Below, in pieces: positions 52,032 to 63,920 of a DNA stretch of 64,000 bases. The notes beneath the pieces were generated by a model. That model did no database searches. It was not told the origin of the DNA and worked only from the letters and a program-made list of their open reading frames with translations. This DNA is from Epiperipatus broadwayi (taxonomy: Eukaryota > Onychophora > Udeonychophora > Euonychophora > Peripatidae), in the NCBI GenBank assembly GCA_028023455.1, contig JAQFVV010000185.1, positions 881,239 to 945,238 on the forward strand, written 5' to 3'. Numbering within the stretch: the first letter of the stretch is position 1; every line of letters starts with the position of its first letter. Made by a program: the position numbers and the translations under genes.

Positions 52032-52433
52032 ATATCTAAAGATATAGATTATTGAGGTTTTGTTTTATTATTGTTTCAGCCACAAAACAATAGTTCATTA
52101 GATTGTTATTTTTTAATGCTTTGCAATAAAAATAATCAATGCAGGCAAGTTCAGAATAGTGAGGTATGAAAATAATCTATGTTAATATAAAAGTGATAAT
52201 ATTAAAACATAAGTCAAAATTAAAATCTTTTCATATCTAAAGATATAGATTATTGAGGTTTTGTTTTATGATTGTTTCAGCCACAAAACAATAGTTCATT
52301 AGATTGTTATTTTTTAATGCTTTGCAATAAAAATAATCAATGCAGGCAAGTTCAGAATAGTGAGGTATGAAAATAATCTATGTTAATATAAAAGTGATAA
52401 TATTAAAACATAAGTCAAAATTAAAATCTTTTC
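52032..52433. repeat. 201-bp near-perfect tandem duplication
   Basis: ATATCTAAAGATATAGATTA starts both units (52032 and 52233). The units differ at very few positions (one seen near 52070 versus 52270). It lies less than 50 bp before the assembly gap. Confidence 0.95.
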
Positions 52434-52481
52434 AGTACCTATAATTTGATATATATATATATATTGTAACAAACGGGTTCG

Positions 52482-52981
52482 NNNNNNNNNNNNNNNNNNN
52501 NNNNNNNNNNNNNNNNNNNNNNNNNNNNNNNNNNNNNNNNNNNNNNNNNNNNNNNNNNNNNNNNNNNNNNNNNNNNNNNNNNNNNNNNNNNNNNNNNNNN
52601 NNNNNNNNNNNNNNNNNNNNNNNNNNNNNNNNNNNNNNNNNNNNNNNNNNNNNNNNNNNNNNNNNNNNNNNNNNNNNNNNNNNNNNNNNNNNNNNNNNNN
52701 NNNNNNNNNNNNNNNNNNNNNNNNNNNNNNNNNNNNNNNNNNNNNNNNNNNNNNNNNNNNNNNNNNNNNNNNNNNNNNNNNNNNNNNNNNNNNNNNNNNN
52801 NNNNNNNNNNNNNNNNNNNNNNNNNNNNNNNNNNNNNNNNNNNNNNNNNNNNNNNNNNNNNNNNNNNNNNNNNNNNNNNNNNNNNNNNNNNNNNNNNNNN
52901 NNNNNNNNNNNNNNNNNNNNNNNNNNNNNNNNNNNNNNNNNNNNNNNNNNNNNNNNNNNNNNNNNNNNNNNNNNNNNNNNN
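52482..52981. other. Assembly gap, 500 N
   Basis: Exactly 500 N bases, a conventional placeholder, so the true size is probably unknown. The left side is a TA tract then TGTAACAAACGGGTTCG; the right side begins TATATATAA. The two open frames spanning it are artefacts. Confidence 0.99.
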
Positions 52982-53968
52982 TATATATAATTTACAGTTG
53001 TAAAATGAAAACATTTCAATAGACATTTAACAAAATTTAAAAATTACTAAAATTTTACATGTGTTATACTCAATAAGCATTGATCTAAATATGCACACAT
53101 ACTTGCATGTGTTTGTAATTTAGAAATGGACATATTTGAATTAATATACAATAAATGGTTAGACTTTACCTATATGTGTGTCCGTGTATATACCCACACT
53201 GACATTTAACAATTTTATATTCCATTTTATCCAAATAAGTTTATTAAAAATTATTTTTTATATAAATTCACACATATAACATATATAAATAAAATTATAG
53301 ATGATATAATTAATTATAAACACTTTTATAAAAAGTTTTTCAGATAATTGTTTTGATTGATTATTTACATGATTTTAAATTTAAAATGTCTTTTTTTATT
53401 TTTCTTTAGTCTAAAGAATTTTTGAAATCTGTTTTTTCTTTCTAAACATAATAATTCTTTTTGTATATAACTATGGTCTCTCTAAAATATTTTAAAATAT
53501 ATTTTAAATGTTAATTCTTATCCTTAGTTTTTTTTTATCCAAGCAGAGTTATTTATTTGCGTTACTCTTTTTTTTTAAAATATAGAATTTAAACAATTTT
53601 AAGATAATATTGTTCTATATTATATCTCTAATTTTTAAAATGTTATTTCAGACCAAAGAATTTTGAAATAAAATAACTCACTGTATATACACATGACATG
53701 TCTATCTGTGGTTCCCTACATGTCTAGATAAACAGCAGCATACATATACCAAATTTCTTTAAACTTTTCTTGGTAAGCTTGGTTTTTGTGATTGTTTGTC
53801 ATTATCATCAAAAAAGTACAGGAAATTGTCAGCATTAAAAGGAGATAAAATTCAGGTGATTGATGGCATGACATGAGCTCCTTCTCTCCAGGATTGGCAA
53901 GCTGTCTTTTATAACATATTTAAGCAGCTAGTTGGTCCATTTGAAGTTGAACCAGTCTTCATGAATCA
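52982..53968. other. AT-rich DNA, no gene recognised
   Basis: Contains a short block of mixed composition at 53860-53960 without a recognisable family. Confidence 0.4.
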
Positions 53969-54365
53969 AAATTCTGCAGAAAACTATAGGGCAGCTACTG
54001 AACTTGTACACCCTTAGATTTTCATAGCTCTTTTTTATAACTCTCCAGCTCTGCAGCTAGTTTTACTGTTGCCATTCTCTGCTAAAGTTACCACATTTCA
54101 CAAAATATTTTAGCCAACTTTGCAGATAACTATGAGCCAACTGGTTCTCTAAGTATTAAAACCAAACTAAAATTCTGCAGAGAACTATTGGGCAGATATT
54201 GAACTTGTACACTCTTAGATATTCATAGCTCTTTTTTATAACTCTCCATCTCTGCAGCTAGTTTTACTGTTGCCATTCTTTGCTAAAGTTACCACCTTTC
54301 ACAAAATATTTTAGTTTGCAGATAACTATGAGCCAACTGTTTCTCTAAGTATTAAAACTAAACTA
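53969..54365. repeat. About 200-bp tandem duplication, diverged
   Basis: AATTCTGCAGAAAACTATAG at 53969 and AATTCTGCAGAGAACTATTG at 54171 begin two colinear units. The second has a short deletion near 54315. It is more diverged than the duplication at 52032. Confidence 0.9.
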
Positions 54366-54680
54366 TATTGGTCAACTCTGTTTCAAAAACTACTATTTAG
54401 AATAAACTGATCCCTTTTATATAATTGGTTTGGGGTGATAACAGCACATTTAATTAAAAGTTTTTTTTTTTTTATCTTTTCAAAAAGAACACTAATCCTT
54501 TCAACAACAATTTTGAAACTTTACCAAAGGTGTGATGTACATGTTTTTACTTTTATTCTTTGGAATTTTTAATCTACAAAGATTTTTAACTACATAATGC
54601 ATACAAGCACTAATTAAAAAATAAATATTTTTAAAAAGTTTTAATTAAAAGATTTTAAAAATAAACCCTGCTTGTTTTTA
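54366..54680. other. AT-rich DNA, nothing recognised
   Basis: No feature seen. Confidence 0.4.
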
Positions 54681-55294
54681 AATCTCATTTGTGATCTCTT
54701 TCTGGATCTTTTACAATCTCTTGGAATCCAGCTTAAGATTTTAATTGTCCATCTATTATCATCTCTTCTAGCAATATGTCCAGACCAATCCACTTCAGTC
54801 TTTTAATGTTTTCAATTAGGTCAGTAACATCTGTTTATTATTTTATCCATATATTGCATTTTACATCTCTTCTTGTTACTCTCAACATGCATCTCTACAT
54901 ACTTTTTTGAGTGGTCTGAAGTCTCTGTATTGCTCTTCTATTAAGTATCCATGTCTCAGATCTATAAGTAAGAACTGGTAAAACACATTTATTAAAAACT
55001 TTGTTTTCAAATGCATAGGTATATTTCCTTTTAGTATCAAGTTATTTCTACCAAAAATACTCCAAGTTTAATTCTATGATTAATTTCATCCATTAGGTTT
55101 CCATCTGTATTAATATTCTGACCAAGAAATTTATAGCTGTTAATTTTTTCTAACTCATCATAATCAGTCTTTATTTTCATATTTTGAAAAATCCATTGAA
55201 CATTACTTTAGTCTTTTTAAAATTTATCTTTAGTCCTACATTTCTACTTTCATTTTATAACTCCTGCAACATTTTCTGCAGCTCTAAAGCATTA
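54681..55294 (-). pseudogene. RTE-type LINE fragment, 3' portion
   Basis: Colinear with 1105-1735 of the LINE at 976-3139, same strand: shared blocks include GTCCATCTATTATCATCTCT near 54745 and TTCCTTTTAGTATCAAGTTA near 55025. The last 125 bp of the LINE are missing. It is interrupted after 55294 by a DNA transposon and resumes at 56521. It would encode the thumb and C-terminal domain, with frameshifts. Confidence 0.8.
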
Positions 55295-56520
55295 CTCCTG
55301 GGTCTCATTTTATGTGGAATTTTTAAATGTGATTTTGAAATTATGCAATTCATGTTTCTTCTTAACATCTTTTTATGCAGGTTTTCTTTTATGTGCTAAA
55401 AAAGTTTATATTTCACTGTATTTATTAGATATTAAAAAATTTAAATTATTAATAACTTATTTTGATTTGAATTACTTTTTTTAAAAAATATAATGTTATA
55501 TTAGCAGCTAATGTGAGTATGGCCTGAAGCTATTTAGAATTTTAGCATTTATGTAAATAACCTACTTATACTTATGAGTAAATAATAATAATAGAATTAT
55601 ATTTACTAGTATAAAAATATTGCAATAAATATTCAAAAATGTTAAATTTTTAAAATATATTTTGTTAGATATAACATAAATAAATATTTTTTTGGATTTT
55701 AAAAATAAATAACAAAGATTTTGTTGATTTTGTAAACTGAAAATAATCTTTCTAATGATAATGTATAATCTTTTTGTTTTGATTGCAATCTCATTTTTTT
55801 AATATTTATGAAAACAAAATGTGAACATTCAAAATTTATTTCAGTCATAAACAAAAATATATATCAAATGAAGACAAATTTATTATTTTCTGATAAGTAA
55901 AAATCATTTCATCGTAGATTTTCTGTTGATGTGTGAGACAAAGTAAAATGTCAGAAAATGCTGAAATCTGAAACAGTTTGCTGCAATGTACAGCCTTTTA
56001 AATTCTAATTCAAACTAAATAGTTATATGTTTGGATATCATAAGCTTTATAAACAATTAGTAAAATCACTGACTCAAAGTTTAATCACTGATTACATTGT
56101 CGACAAATAACAATTAACACAATACAAGACTGAAAGTGGTGCTAGTTGTACTTTATCTTGTGACAATCTTATTTCTTACCAATTTAAAAACAAACTGCAT
56201 ATTATCAAATCACAATAATGATTAATATATATATAGACAATGTAAAATTAAATACTAAAGTTAATAAAATGTAAAAAAAAGTTTGTCTTGTATCAATTTT
56301 TTCCAAATATTTGAAATTTTTTATTAGTCATACTTCATTTCCTAATTTTTTTAATGTGAATTTTAAAGTAATTATTCTTGTTGCTTTGCTTTTATGCAAT
56401 TTCTGAAAATTACAGAACCTATTCCCCATTTTTCAAGGTAATTTAAGTCTATTTTCGTGCAATTTTTATAATGCAGGTTTTCTGCAGAATGTATCTATCA
56501 CATAAAATGAGACCCAGGTG
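55295..56520 (+). mobile_element. TA-flanked non-autonomous DNA transposon (Tigger/pogo-like?), copy 2
   Basis: Begins CTCCTGGGTCTCATTTTATG and ends CATAAAATGAGACCCAGGTG, inverted complements over about 18 bp. TA flanks it at 55293-55294 and 56521-56522. Comparing with the LINE at 976-3139, the uninterrupted sequence there is AGCATTATTTGC, exactly what remains when this element and one TA are removed. No transposase frame is visible. The whole length is the inverted relative of 46768-48372. Confidence 0.8.
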
Positions 56521-56737
56521 TATTTGCAAAAACAACTACATCATCTGCAAAATATAAATGATTTAAATAATAATCTAAATGACTTAAATAATCTCCATTT
56601 ACTTTCAGTTCTTTAGCTTTCCATTTTAATCAACAAAATACTTCTTGCAGCACTGCTGTAAAAAGTTTTGGAAAAATGGAGTCACCCTATCATACATCCT
56701 TTTCAATGTTCACTTTCCTAGTATCATTATGTCATCT
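56521..56737 (-). pseudogene. RTE-type LINE fragment, FADD region
   Basis: Continues the fragment at 54681-55294. CAAAAACAACTACATCATCT matches 1730-1749 and TACTTCTTGCAGCACTGC matches about 1782-1799. It contains about 70 bases (56552-56622) that the copy at 1753-1765 has lost, so this copy keeps the fuller sequence next to the catalytic box. Confidence 0.75.
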
Positions 56738-57306
56738 ATAGTTATGTATGTTTATGTATATATTACATAATTTAGATTAAATTACATAATACATACACAA
56801 ATATACCTAAATATCGCTAATTCATTAATATTTTACTCAGACAATTTAAGATAGATAATTTGAATATATAAAGAACTGAAAACAGTTTTCAAAATATGAA
56901 AATGTAAAAATACCCAACTTAAATTTTGATTACTTAACAAGAAATTATATTATCAGGTTTTACAATTATTTGTTATCAAATATATTTAAACACTGAAAAT
57001 TGTTTTATTTAAAGTATTTTATAAATAAATTTGTCATTCTGTCTATTGGTAAAACACTACGTTTTCATAGGAAATAATATAATTATAAAATAAAATAAAT
57101 AAAACAATTTTAGATAAGCAATCAATAAATAAATAAATAGGTTTGGCTAGTTAATCGAATACATATTTTCTCTATGTTAAAAAAATTTGTGTATTTTGAT
57201 ATTTTTACGAATTTTTCTTTAATTTTTCATGCAAATATGTATAATATAAAAATTTAAAATTGTATATATATATATATATATATTATAAGGGATTTATATA
57301 TATATT
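56738..57306. other. AT-rich DNA, nothing recognised
   Basis: Ends in TA tracts with a short TTATAAGGGA duplication near 57283 and 57307. Confidence 0.4.
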
Positions 57307-57894
57307 ATAAGGGACTTGACCTCCTTACATTTATCCAATCTATCTTATTCAACTGATACACATGATCACATACATTTCAAAAAAGATAAAAGATCTCCAA
57401 TATATGTGGTTTATGTTAAACCAGCACTCATCACTTGATTCAGATCACCATCTCCCACATATATACACAACCAGTACTCAGTTTATATTAAAATAGAAAA
57501 TCTTTAAACTTTAATGTTTAAGCTATAATCTTCTCCAATATCCAATTCTTCAGCCATTTATCTCATTGAAAATGTCTCAGATTTTCAAAGATGAATGGCT
57601 GAAGAGTTGGAGAATTAATTAATAAATGGCTGTAAAGTTGGATAATTGAGAATATTGAAGCTTGTCCATTAAATTTAATGATTTGCTATCTTAATATAAA
57701 CTGAGCACTGATTGTACATATGTGTGGGGGATGGTGATCTGAACCAACTGCTGCATGCTAGTTCAGCACAAAATACATATATTAAAACAGACAAAACTCT
57801 CTGTACATATTGCCACTCAGTGCAAGCCAGAGTAATCAATGGATGCCAAAAGGCTTGTGCATAAAATTCCCATCTAGTGCGTACTCATCCAATA

Positions 57895-57936
57895 TCCTCA
57901 GACTAGTTTGTGGCCTGTGACCTTCATCAGTGAGGA
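57895..57936 (-). ncRNA. Hammerhead ribozyme motif (family B)
   Basis: On the minus strand: TCCTCA (stem I), CTGATGA (intact core), AGGTCACAGGCCA (stem II: GGTC pairs with GGCC, with an A-A mismatch next to the core), CAAA (core; GAAA expected, so one invariant base is changed), C-TA-G then TC, giving cleavage triplet GTC, and TGAGGA, which pairs perfectly with TCCTCA. Type I layout with minimal stem III. The G-to-C change probably reduces activity. Confidence 0.65.
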
Positions 57937-58172
57937 GACTTGGATCTGAGACCACTGCCTTTAGATCTCCAGAAGCTGCCTTTTATCTCTACTTAACTAC
58001 AAAACTATGACTTAAATTGAAAATATTATAATATTTTCAATCCAAGCTTGAAAATGTTATAGTATTTTCAATTAAAGACTGATAGTTTTGTAGTTAGGTA
58101 GAGATAAAAGGTGGCTGCTGGAGGGTTGCATTAGATCCTAAGTTCTAGGTGCAGTGCTCTCAGATACAAGGC

Positions 58173-58214
58173 TCCTCACTGACAAAGGTCACAAGCCAGA
58201 AATTTGTCGGAGAA
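58173..58214 (+). ncRNA. Degenerate hammerhead ribozyme motif (family B)
   Basis: Plus-strand partner of 57895-57936. TCCTCA (58173-58178), CTGACAA (core, damaged), AGGTCACAAGCCA, GAAA (intact here), TTT, GTC (58206-58208), then GGAGAA, a weakened stem I. Together with the other arm it shows what the ancestral motif looked like: intact CTGATGA in one copy, intact GAAA in the other. Confidence 0.5.
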
Positions 58215-58490
58215 TATTGGATGAGTGGGCACTAGATGGTAATTTTATGCACAAGCCTTCTGGAATCCATTGATTACTTGGACTTGCACTGAGTAGCAAT
58301 ATATAGAGAGAGTTTTGCCTGTTTTAATAACAGTTTTGAGCAAGCATAAAAATGGTGATTATGTGAAATACATATATTGAAGATCATTTATCTTTTTCAC
58401 ATGTATGTGGTCATATATATATAGTTGTGTAAGATAGATAGGATAAATGTAGGGAGCTTGAAAGTTCAGGATCAAGGACCTTATAATGAC

Positions 58491-61400
58491 ATTAAGTTTA
58501 TTATAGACAATACATATATAATTAATAGATTAATGCATCAAAATATAAATAATTCTGGAGAAATATGATATAAATTATGATATATTATGCAATAGTAATC
58601 TAGTAGTCATAATATGACAAAAATATCTCATCATCTTTAGAAGACATTAATTGCAGAATAATTTTTTTAATTGTATAAATTTGAAATTTTTTTCTAAAAC
58701 AACTTTTGATATGGAAATTTGATTTATATATCTTGAAATTCTAATAAAAATAATAATATTTTAATACTAAATCAAAATTTTTTAGTATATTTGAAACTTT
58801 TTATTTATGATTTGGTTTATAAATGCATAACAGTACAATAAAAAATGAACTAAGTCAAGAAAAGAATTCTATTATTTTTATATTTTTTAAAAATATCAAT
58901 CTTATAAAGTAAATTAAAAATAAAATAACTTATAAAAAGCAAAGAACTTCATATAATTAATTTACATGTCCAAAATATTCAACTTATGTTATAAAATGGG
59001 GTGAAAACATTAAATAAAAAATGAGAATAACTGTATATGATAACGTTGAAGAATATCCTTTGGCGTCTAAAACTTGTGTATGTGATCCCAAACATTTATA
59101 TAATCTTACGATATCACTTTAAAGAAAAACATTTCAATAAAAGAAAATATTTGGAATTTTATTGTTATACAAGAAAAGTAACTCCTCAAATAAAATTACT
59201 TGGTATAAATCTTTTTTTGCTATTGTTAATTGCATAATATAGTGATCACTAGTTCCATTGTTTTTTATAGAACATAAACATAATAAATATTAAAAAATGA
59301 TGAATAAAAATCTATTAAAAATCACAGATAAAAACAATTTAATCTTTATTTATTAAAATACATGTAAAAATATCTTAGATTTTTTTTCATTCAAAACATT
59401 AACATTTCTACTTTTTTAGGAAAAAAAGTATATGCATGTATATAGTGGAATCTAGCATTCTCTATATTATAATCCAAATTTCTTAAAGGAATAGTATAAA
59501 TTAGCATGTAATAGCTCATTGTTTATTAGTTTACATTAAAACATTTAAAACATACACACTGACAATACATGTACACATATATAATTTACACACACCAGTA
59601 ATATATAATAAATTAAACATGGGTACAGTATTCAGATTATTATAATTAATCATCTATTAATTTGAAGTGAGTTTTTTTGGTTGGCGTTGTAATCTATCAT
59701 ATTTATACAAAGTTGTTTATGATGGTAATTGAATAATCTATGTATTACTGTTGGTATTTTAATTTTATGTTGATTAGTTTCAAAAGAATCATAATAAATC
59801 TATATTTTATATTACTTTCTTTTTTTTAAATATCATAAGTTATCAACAGATAAAAAACAGTCCTATAGTGCAAAAGTCTACTGACAGAGGTCAGGTGGCA
59901 TAAAATGATAAATAATTATCCTAAATAATATAAAGAGCTGAACCATCTTTATTACTTTAAATAAATTTATTGTTCATTTTTGTTTTTTAGTTATAATTAC
60001 AATTAATTTTAATAATGACTTTAATAAAAACAGTGTTATTTTGCCACCAGATTTTTTCAAATTAAGACACTTATATAAAAATATATATTTAACAAAATTA
60101 TTTTTATTTTTGATTTAATTAAATTATATGATCAAAAATAATTAATTAAAATATAGAATACAACTGCATTTAAAATCAAAATAAAATTTCTCCAAAAATG
60201 CTCTTTTTTGCAAATATTTGTTAATAATTTTGTACTGAATTAGTAAAAAGTTAACTGATTTTTAAAATTTTCACTATAATACTGCATACAATAGATTATT
60301 AAAAAGTAAAAAAAAACTGCTAGAAATAATATTTCTTTTTGTGTGATTTATATTAATACATTTTCCTCCTATTTCTAACATTTCCAAAAGATGGGTTAAA
60401 AAATTCAAATAAAAATCAATGTCAGTAATTTCCAGAAACAATCTCTTTATTTAGAGATATGATGTTTTATTTTGCATCAATGAAATTAATAGATTAAATT
60501 ATGTGCTGATACATAGCTTAAAATAAGTTTTTTTTCTTTCCAGATGAAGTAACTCTTTAAACTTTTGAAAGCATTCAGCTTTATTTTGTCACTCCAACTG
60601 GAAAGAAAAACACTTCTCTTTATCTGTGAATAAGTTCAAAATTTAATTTAACCTCTTTATTTGAAGATTTAAAATAGCAATCATCAATAAAAAAAATTAG
60701 AATTCAGACAATATTAATAAGTATTTTTTATTACATTTATATAACAAGTGACCACAATTAAGCACTTTAATTATAAATATAAAAGTAAAAACTTTTTACA
60801 AATAATGGGTTAATGAACAGTGAAAATTATAAAATGCAAAATATACAAAATTTAAGTAATATCAAATCAGTTATTAATAATTTAAGCATATAGATAAGTT
60901 TGTCTATACTATTTTAATATGAATTAAAATTATATTTTACTTTGTTTATAAATTTTTAATTATTTTATAATTTTTGTTTTTACTTTTTTTAAATACTGAA
61001 AATGCAAATCAGTAAATGTTGAGATAGAAAATATTTGGTCTCATCATATATAATTTTTAAATTTCAATAATTACATATGTTTGAAAAATATCAGGATTAA
61101 TATTAATTATAGTTATTAGTCAATGTATAGTATTTTTATTTTAAAGATACTTTTTTATCATTTAAAAGTATTGTCAATTTTATTTAAAATTAAAAGTTTT
61201 TCATATATTCATAGTTATTTAATTTGAAAAGATTTAAGTTGAATTTAAGTATTTCATATAAAAAAATTGAATAATGCAGATGGAAAAGTTTATCAATAAA
61301 CTCTTAAGTTTAGCAATAAAAAAAATGGAATAAAATATTATTAGAAATGAAATCATTTTTTTTTTTTGAAAAGTTGTAGTATTAATTTGCAAATATTTAA

Positions 61401-63001
61401 ATTTATCAGTTATAATCAAAAATTATGAAATATTAATTATTGGAATATTGCTTAATAATAAAAAAGGTAAACAAATATAATAATAATATATATTATATAT
61501 AAACTCTATTATTTGTCTGTACTAGTATTTATATGCCAACCAAATTATAAACATCTATGAAGAAAAATTTTGCATTGTCAAGAGACTTGTCAATAGTATG
61601 TAATAAAAAATTCAAAAGCTTGAACAATTGTGATTATATAAAACATGAGATGTATTTACAGTACTAATTTTTGAATAAAAAAATAGATAATAGATGTAAA
61701 AATATTACATGCTTAATGAATGGATTGATGACTAATTGCATTTACAATTGTCAGCAAAAATTTAGAGAAAACATATTTCTACAAACATTAGAATTTTTGT
61801 TTGAATCTGAAAGGGTTAAAAATTTTGTTTGATCTCAAATTTTAATTGAAATATATTTTTAAAATATATTCTATTTAAATTAGAAATATAATTCAATTTA
61901 AATAAAGTGATTTTAAGTAATTAGTCATTATATTTTTCTATTTAAAAATTATATTTTAATCTAATTGACAATTTTAAATTTTGATCAGAGTGGTTTATTT
62001 TAAATATAAATTATAGAAATATTCATGATTAAATTATTTAATGTTTTCAATTTCAACAATTAATGATTCTGAGTTGTATTGAACTGAAAGAAAAAAAAAA
62101 TATATTTTTTTAAAAGGAAAAATTTACCATTTTAAAATTATTGAATATAGTATAAAAATATAAGCAATGTAGTTTATTCATTTACAATTATCCAAAAAAA
62201 AATTTAAATTAAACTTTACTTTATTTTCTATCAACTTATTCAATTTTATAAATATATCTCCTATTTATTTATTCATTCAATGTTCCATATATAAAATATC
62301 TATTCATTTATTTATATATTTTTTTATCATATACTTATTCAAAAATTATTCATTCACATACCATCACTATTTATTTAAATATTTTATATATTTATATGTC
62401 TGATTTAATTTTTTATTTACATATTGACAGACAAATAACACTTTTTAAAATTTATAACTCACTATGAATATTTTTTGCAGGTAGTAGAATTCTTTAAAAA
62501 CAGCAATTAAATAGTATAAAATGTCTAAAATATAAAATTACTATGAACAGCAAATGCAATTTACTTCTAAAAATCCTCATAAATTAAGAATATTGTGTAA
62601 AAATAAGCAATTATAATTATTGCATGTGCTAAAAATTAATTATACACCTTCAAAATATATAATGAACATTAAATATCTGATTAAAACACTCATATGTCAG
62701 CACAAAGATATGTCTGTATAAAAAATACATGTGATAATTGTGATAAACTAACAATAAAATTCAATGTTTCATTTTAATAATTCATAAAGTATGGTAGATT
62801 TATATATATATGTGTCTACATGACACATATTTATATAAGCATAGATTAGTTAATAAAATAAATTTATTAAACCATATTATATTTTATAAAACATTTAATT
62901 CTATGTAGAAAATATACATAAAATTCACATACATGTGTGCATATATTATCATCTTACTAATCTATGTTAATGGTATATTTTAATTAAACATTTCCCCCTT
63001 T

Positions 63002-63005
<4 letters not shown>
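58491..63005. other. Long AT-rich stretch, no gene or family recognised
   Basis: About 4.5 kb of very AT-rich sequence with homopolymer runs. The frames at 59037-59237 and 61234-61419 look like chance. CpG is nearly absent. I found no match to other parts of the window. Confidence 0.4.

Positions 63006-63066
<61 letters not shown>
63006..63066. repeat. (TA)n microsatellite
   Basis: About 61 bases of TA just left of the Penelope-like palindrome. Confidence 0.95.
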
Positions 63067-63070
<4 letters not shown>

Positions 63071-63232
63071 CTGTTAATTAAAAACAATATTGTAATTATA
63101 ATTGAAATAATATTTTTAACAGTTTATAAACAATTACAAACAATCTTAAAATCCGCAGAAGTACTTTCGGTTACTTTCTAATCTGCCTCAATGGCCATTA
63201 AATTCAAAAACCAAAAGCAGAAGCAAACGTCA

Positions 63233-63470
63233 TCAATTCAAATTCCACGAATCTCATATTTTAATGTTAGAAGCTTGTCGATTTATTAAATGCGTTTTAT
63301 TCCTGTTTATAAAAATTGCCTCTTTAAATTTTCTTTTACTATGGTTTCTCTTTTCATGAAGAATTTTCACATTTTCAAAATTAAATTTAAATTTATATTT
63401 ACATGTTTTTTCATGATCAAAGAAAACTGAAGAAGATATTAAATCACCATTATTTTTATTTTTTACATGC
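63233..63470 (-). pseudogene. Penelope-like C-terminus, inverted copy
   Basis: Minus-strand twin of 63538-63771. It reads the same segments (FFDHEKTC, FENVKILHEKRNHSKRKFKE, AIFINRNKTH) with a few substitutions and one premature TGA just before the final SWNLN. Together the two form a head-to-head pair. Confidence 0.65.
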
Positions 63471-63530
63471 TTTCATGATCAAAGAAAACTGAAGAAAATA
63501 TTAAATCACCATTATTTTTATTTTTTACAT
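63411..63530. repeat. 62-bp direct duplication in the palindrome centre
   Basis: TCATGATCAAAGAAAACTGA begins both units (63411 and 63473); they differ at very few positions. Confidence 0.85.
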
Positions 63531-63537
63531 CAAGCAT

Positions 63538-63771
63538 GTAAAAAATAAAAATAATGGTGATGTAATATCTTCTTCAGTTTTCTTTGATCACAAAAAAACA
63601 TGTAAATATAAATTTAAATTTAATTTTGAAAATGTGAAAATTCTTCATGAGGAGAGAAATCATAGTAAAAGAAAAATTAAAGAGGCAATTTTTATAAACA
63701 GGAATAAAACGCATTTAATAAATCGACAAGCTTCTAACATTAAAATACGAAATTCGTGGAATTTGAATTGA
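63538..63771 (+). pseudogene. Penelope-like GIY-YIG endonuclease C-terminus, fragment
   Basis: An open frame ending at TGA 63769-63771 reads, in part, SSSVFFDHKKTC, FENVKILHEERNHSKRKIKE, AIFINRNKTHLINR and a final SWNLN. The pattern H-x(n)-F-x-F-E-N-V-K-I-L-x-x-E followed by R-x-x-x-E-A-I-x-I matches the C-terminal side of the GIY-YIG domain in Penelope-like elements, including the conserved Glu (KIKEAI). GIY-YIG and reverse transcriptase domains proper are absent: this is a 5'-truncated copy. The frame is uninterrupted, so the insertion may be fairly young. The call is from motif recognition alone. Confidence 0.65.
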
Positions 63772-63905
63772 TGACGTTTGCTTCCGCTTTTGGTTTTTGA
63801 ATTTAATGGTAGTTGAGGCAGGTTAGAAAGTAACCGAAAGTACTTCTGCAGATTTTAAGATTGTTTGTAATTGTTTATAAACCGTTAAAAATATTATTTC
63901 AATTA

Positions 63906-63920
63906 TATATATATATATAT
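63906..63920. repeat. Short (TA)n tract
   Basis: Separates the Penelope-like palindrome from the RTE 3' end. Confidence 0.85.

Larger units (their letters stand above)
57785..58345. repeat. Family-B hammerhead element, inverted repeat
   Basis: Left arm 57785-58045 and right arm 58055-58345 are inverted copies sharing GGCTTGTGCATAAAAT, ATCCAATAT and AGATAAAAGG blocks. The centre consists of AATATTTTCAAT-type palindromic sequence. The same family occurs at 14495-14890. Confidence 0.75.
57307..58490. mobile_element. Nested inverted-repeat elements
   Basis: Three layers can be separated. The outer arms, 57307-57400 and 58370-58490, are inverted copies (TTATAAGGGACTTGA near the left end, CAAGGACCTTATAA near the right). 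A middle pair, about 57400-57490 and 57690-57780, are inverted copies containing CAGATCACCATCTCCCACA and its complement, with a centre that is itself palindromic (about 57535-57610). The third, 57785-58345, is the hammerhead-bearing family-B element. No coding sequence seen. Confidence 0.6.
63094..63905. mobile_element. Penelope-like element 3' ends in a palindrome
   Basis: Two arms of about 370-380 bp are inverted copies, running from AATTGAAATAATATTTTTAA at the left to its complement at the right. Each contains the coding end and 3' non-coding part of the same element; nearly all differences are single bases. A 62-bp direct duplication (63411-63472 and 63473-63530) makes the left arm longer. 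TA tracts lie on both sides. Confidence 0.7.

Noticed and set aside
52432-53026. Two 195-codon frames
   Set aside because: They run through the 500-N gap and have no real sequence.
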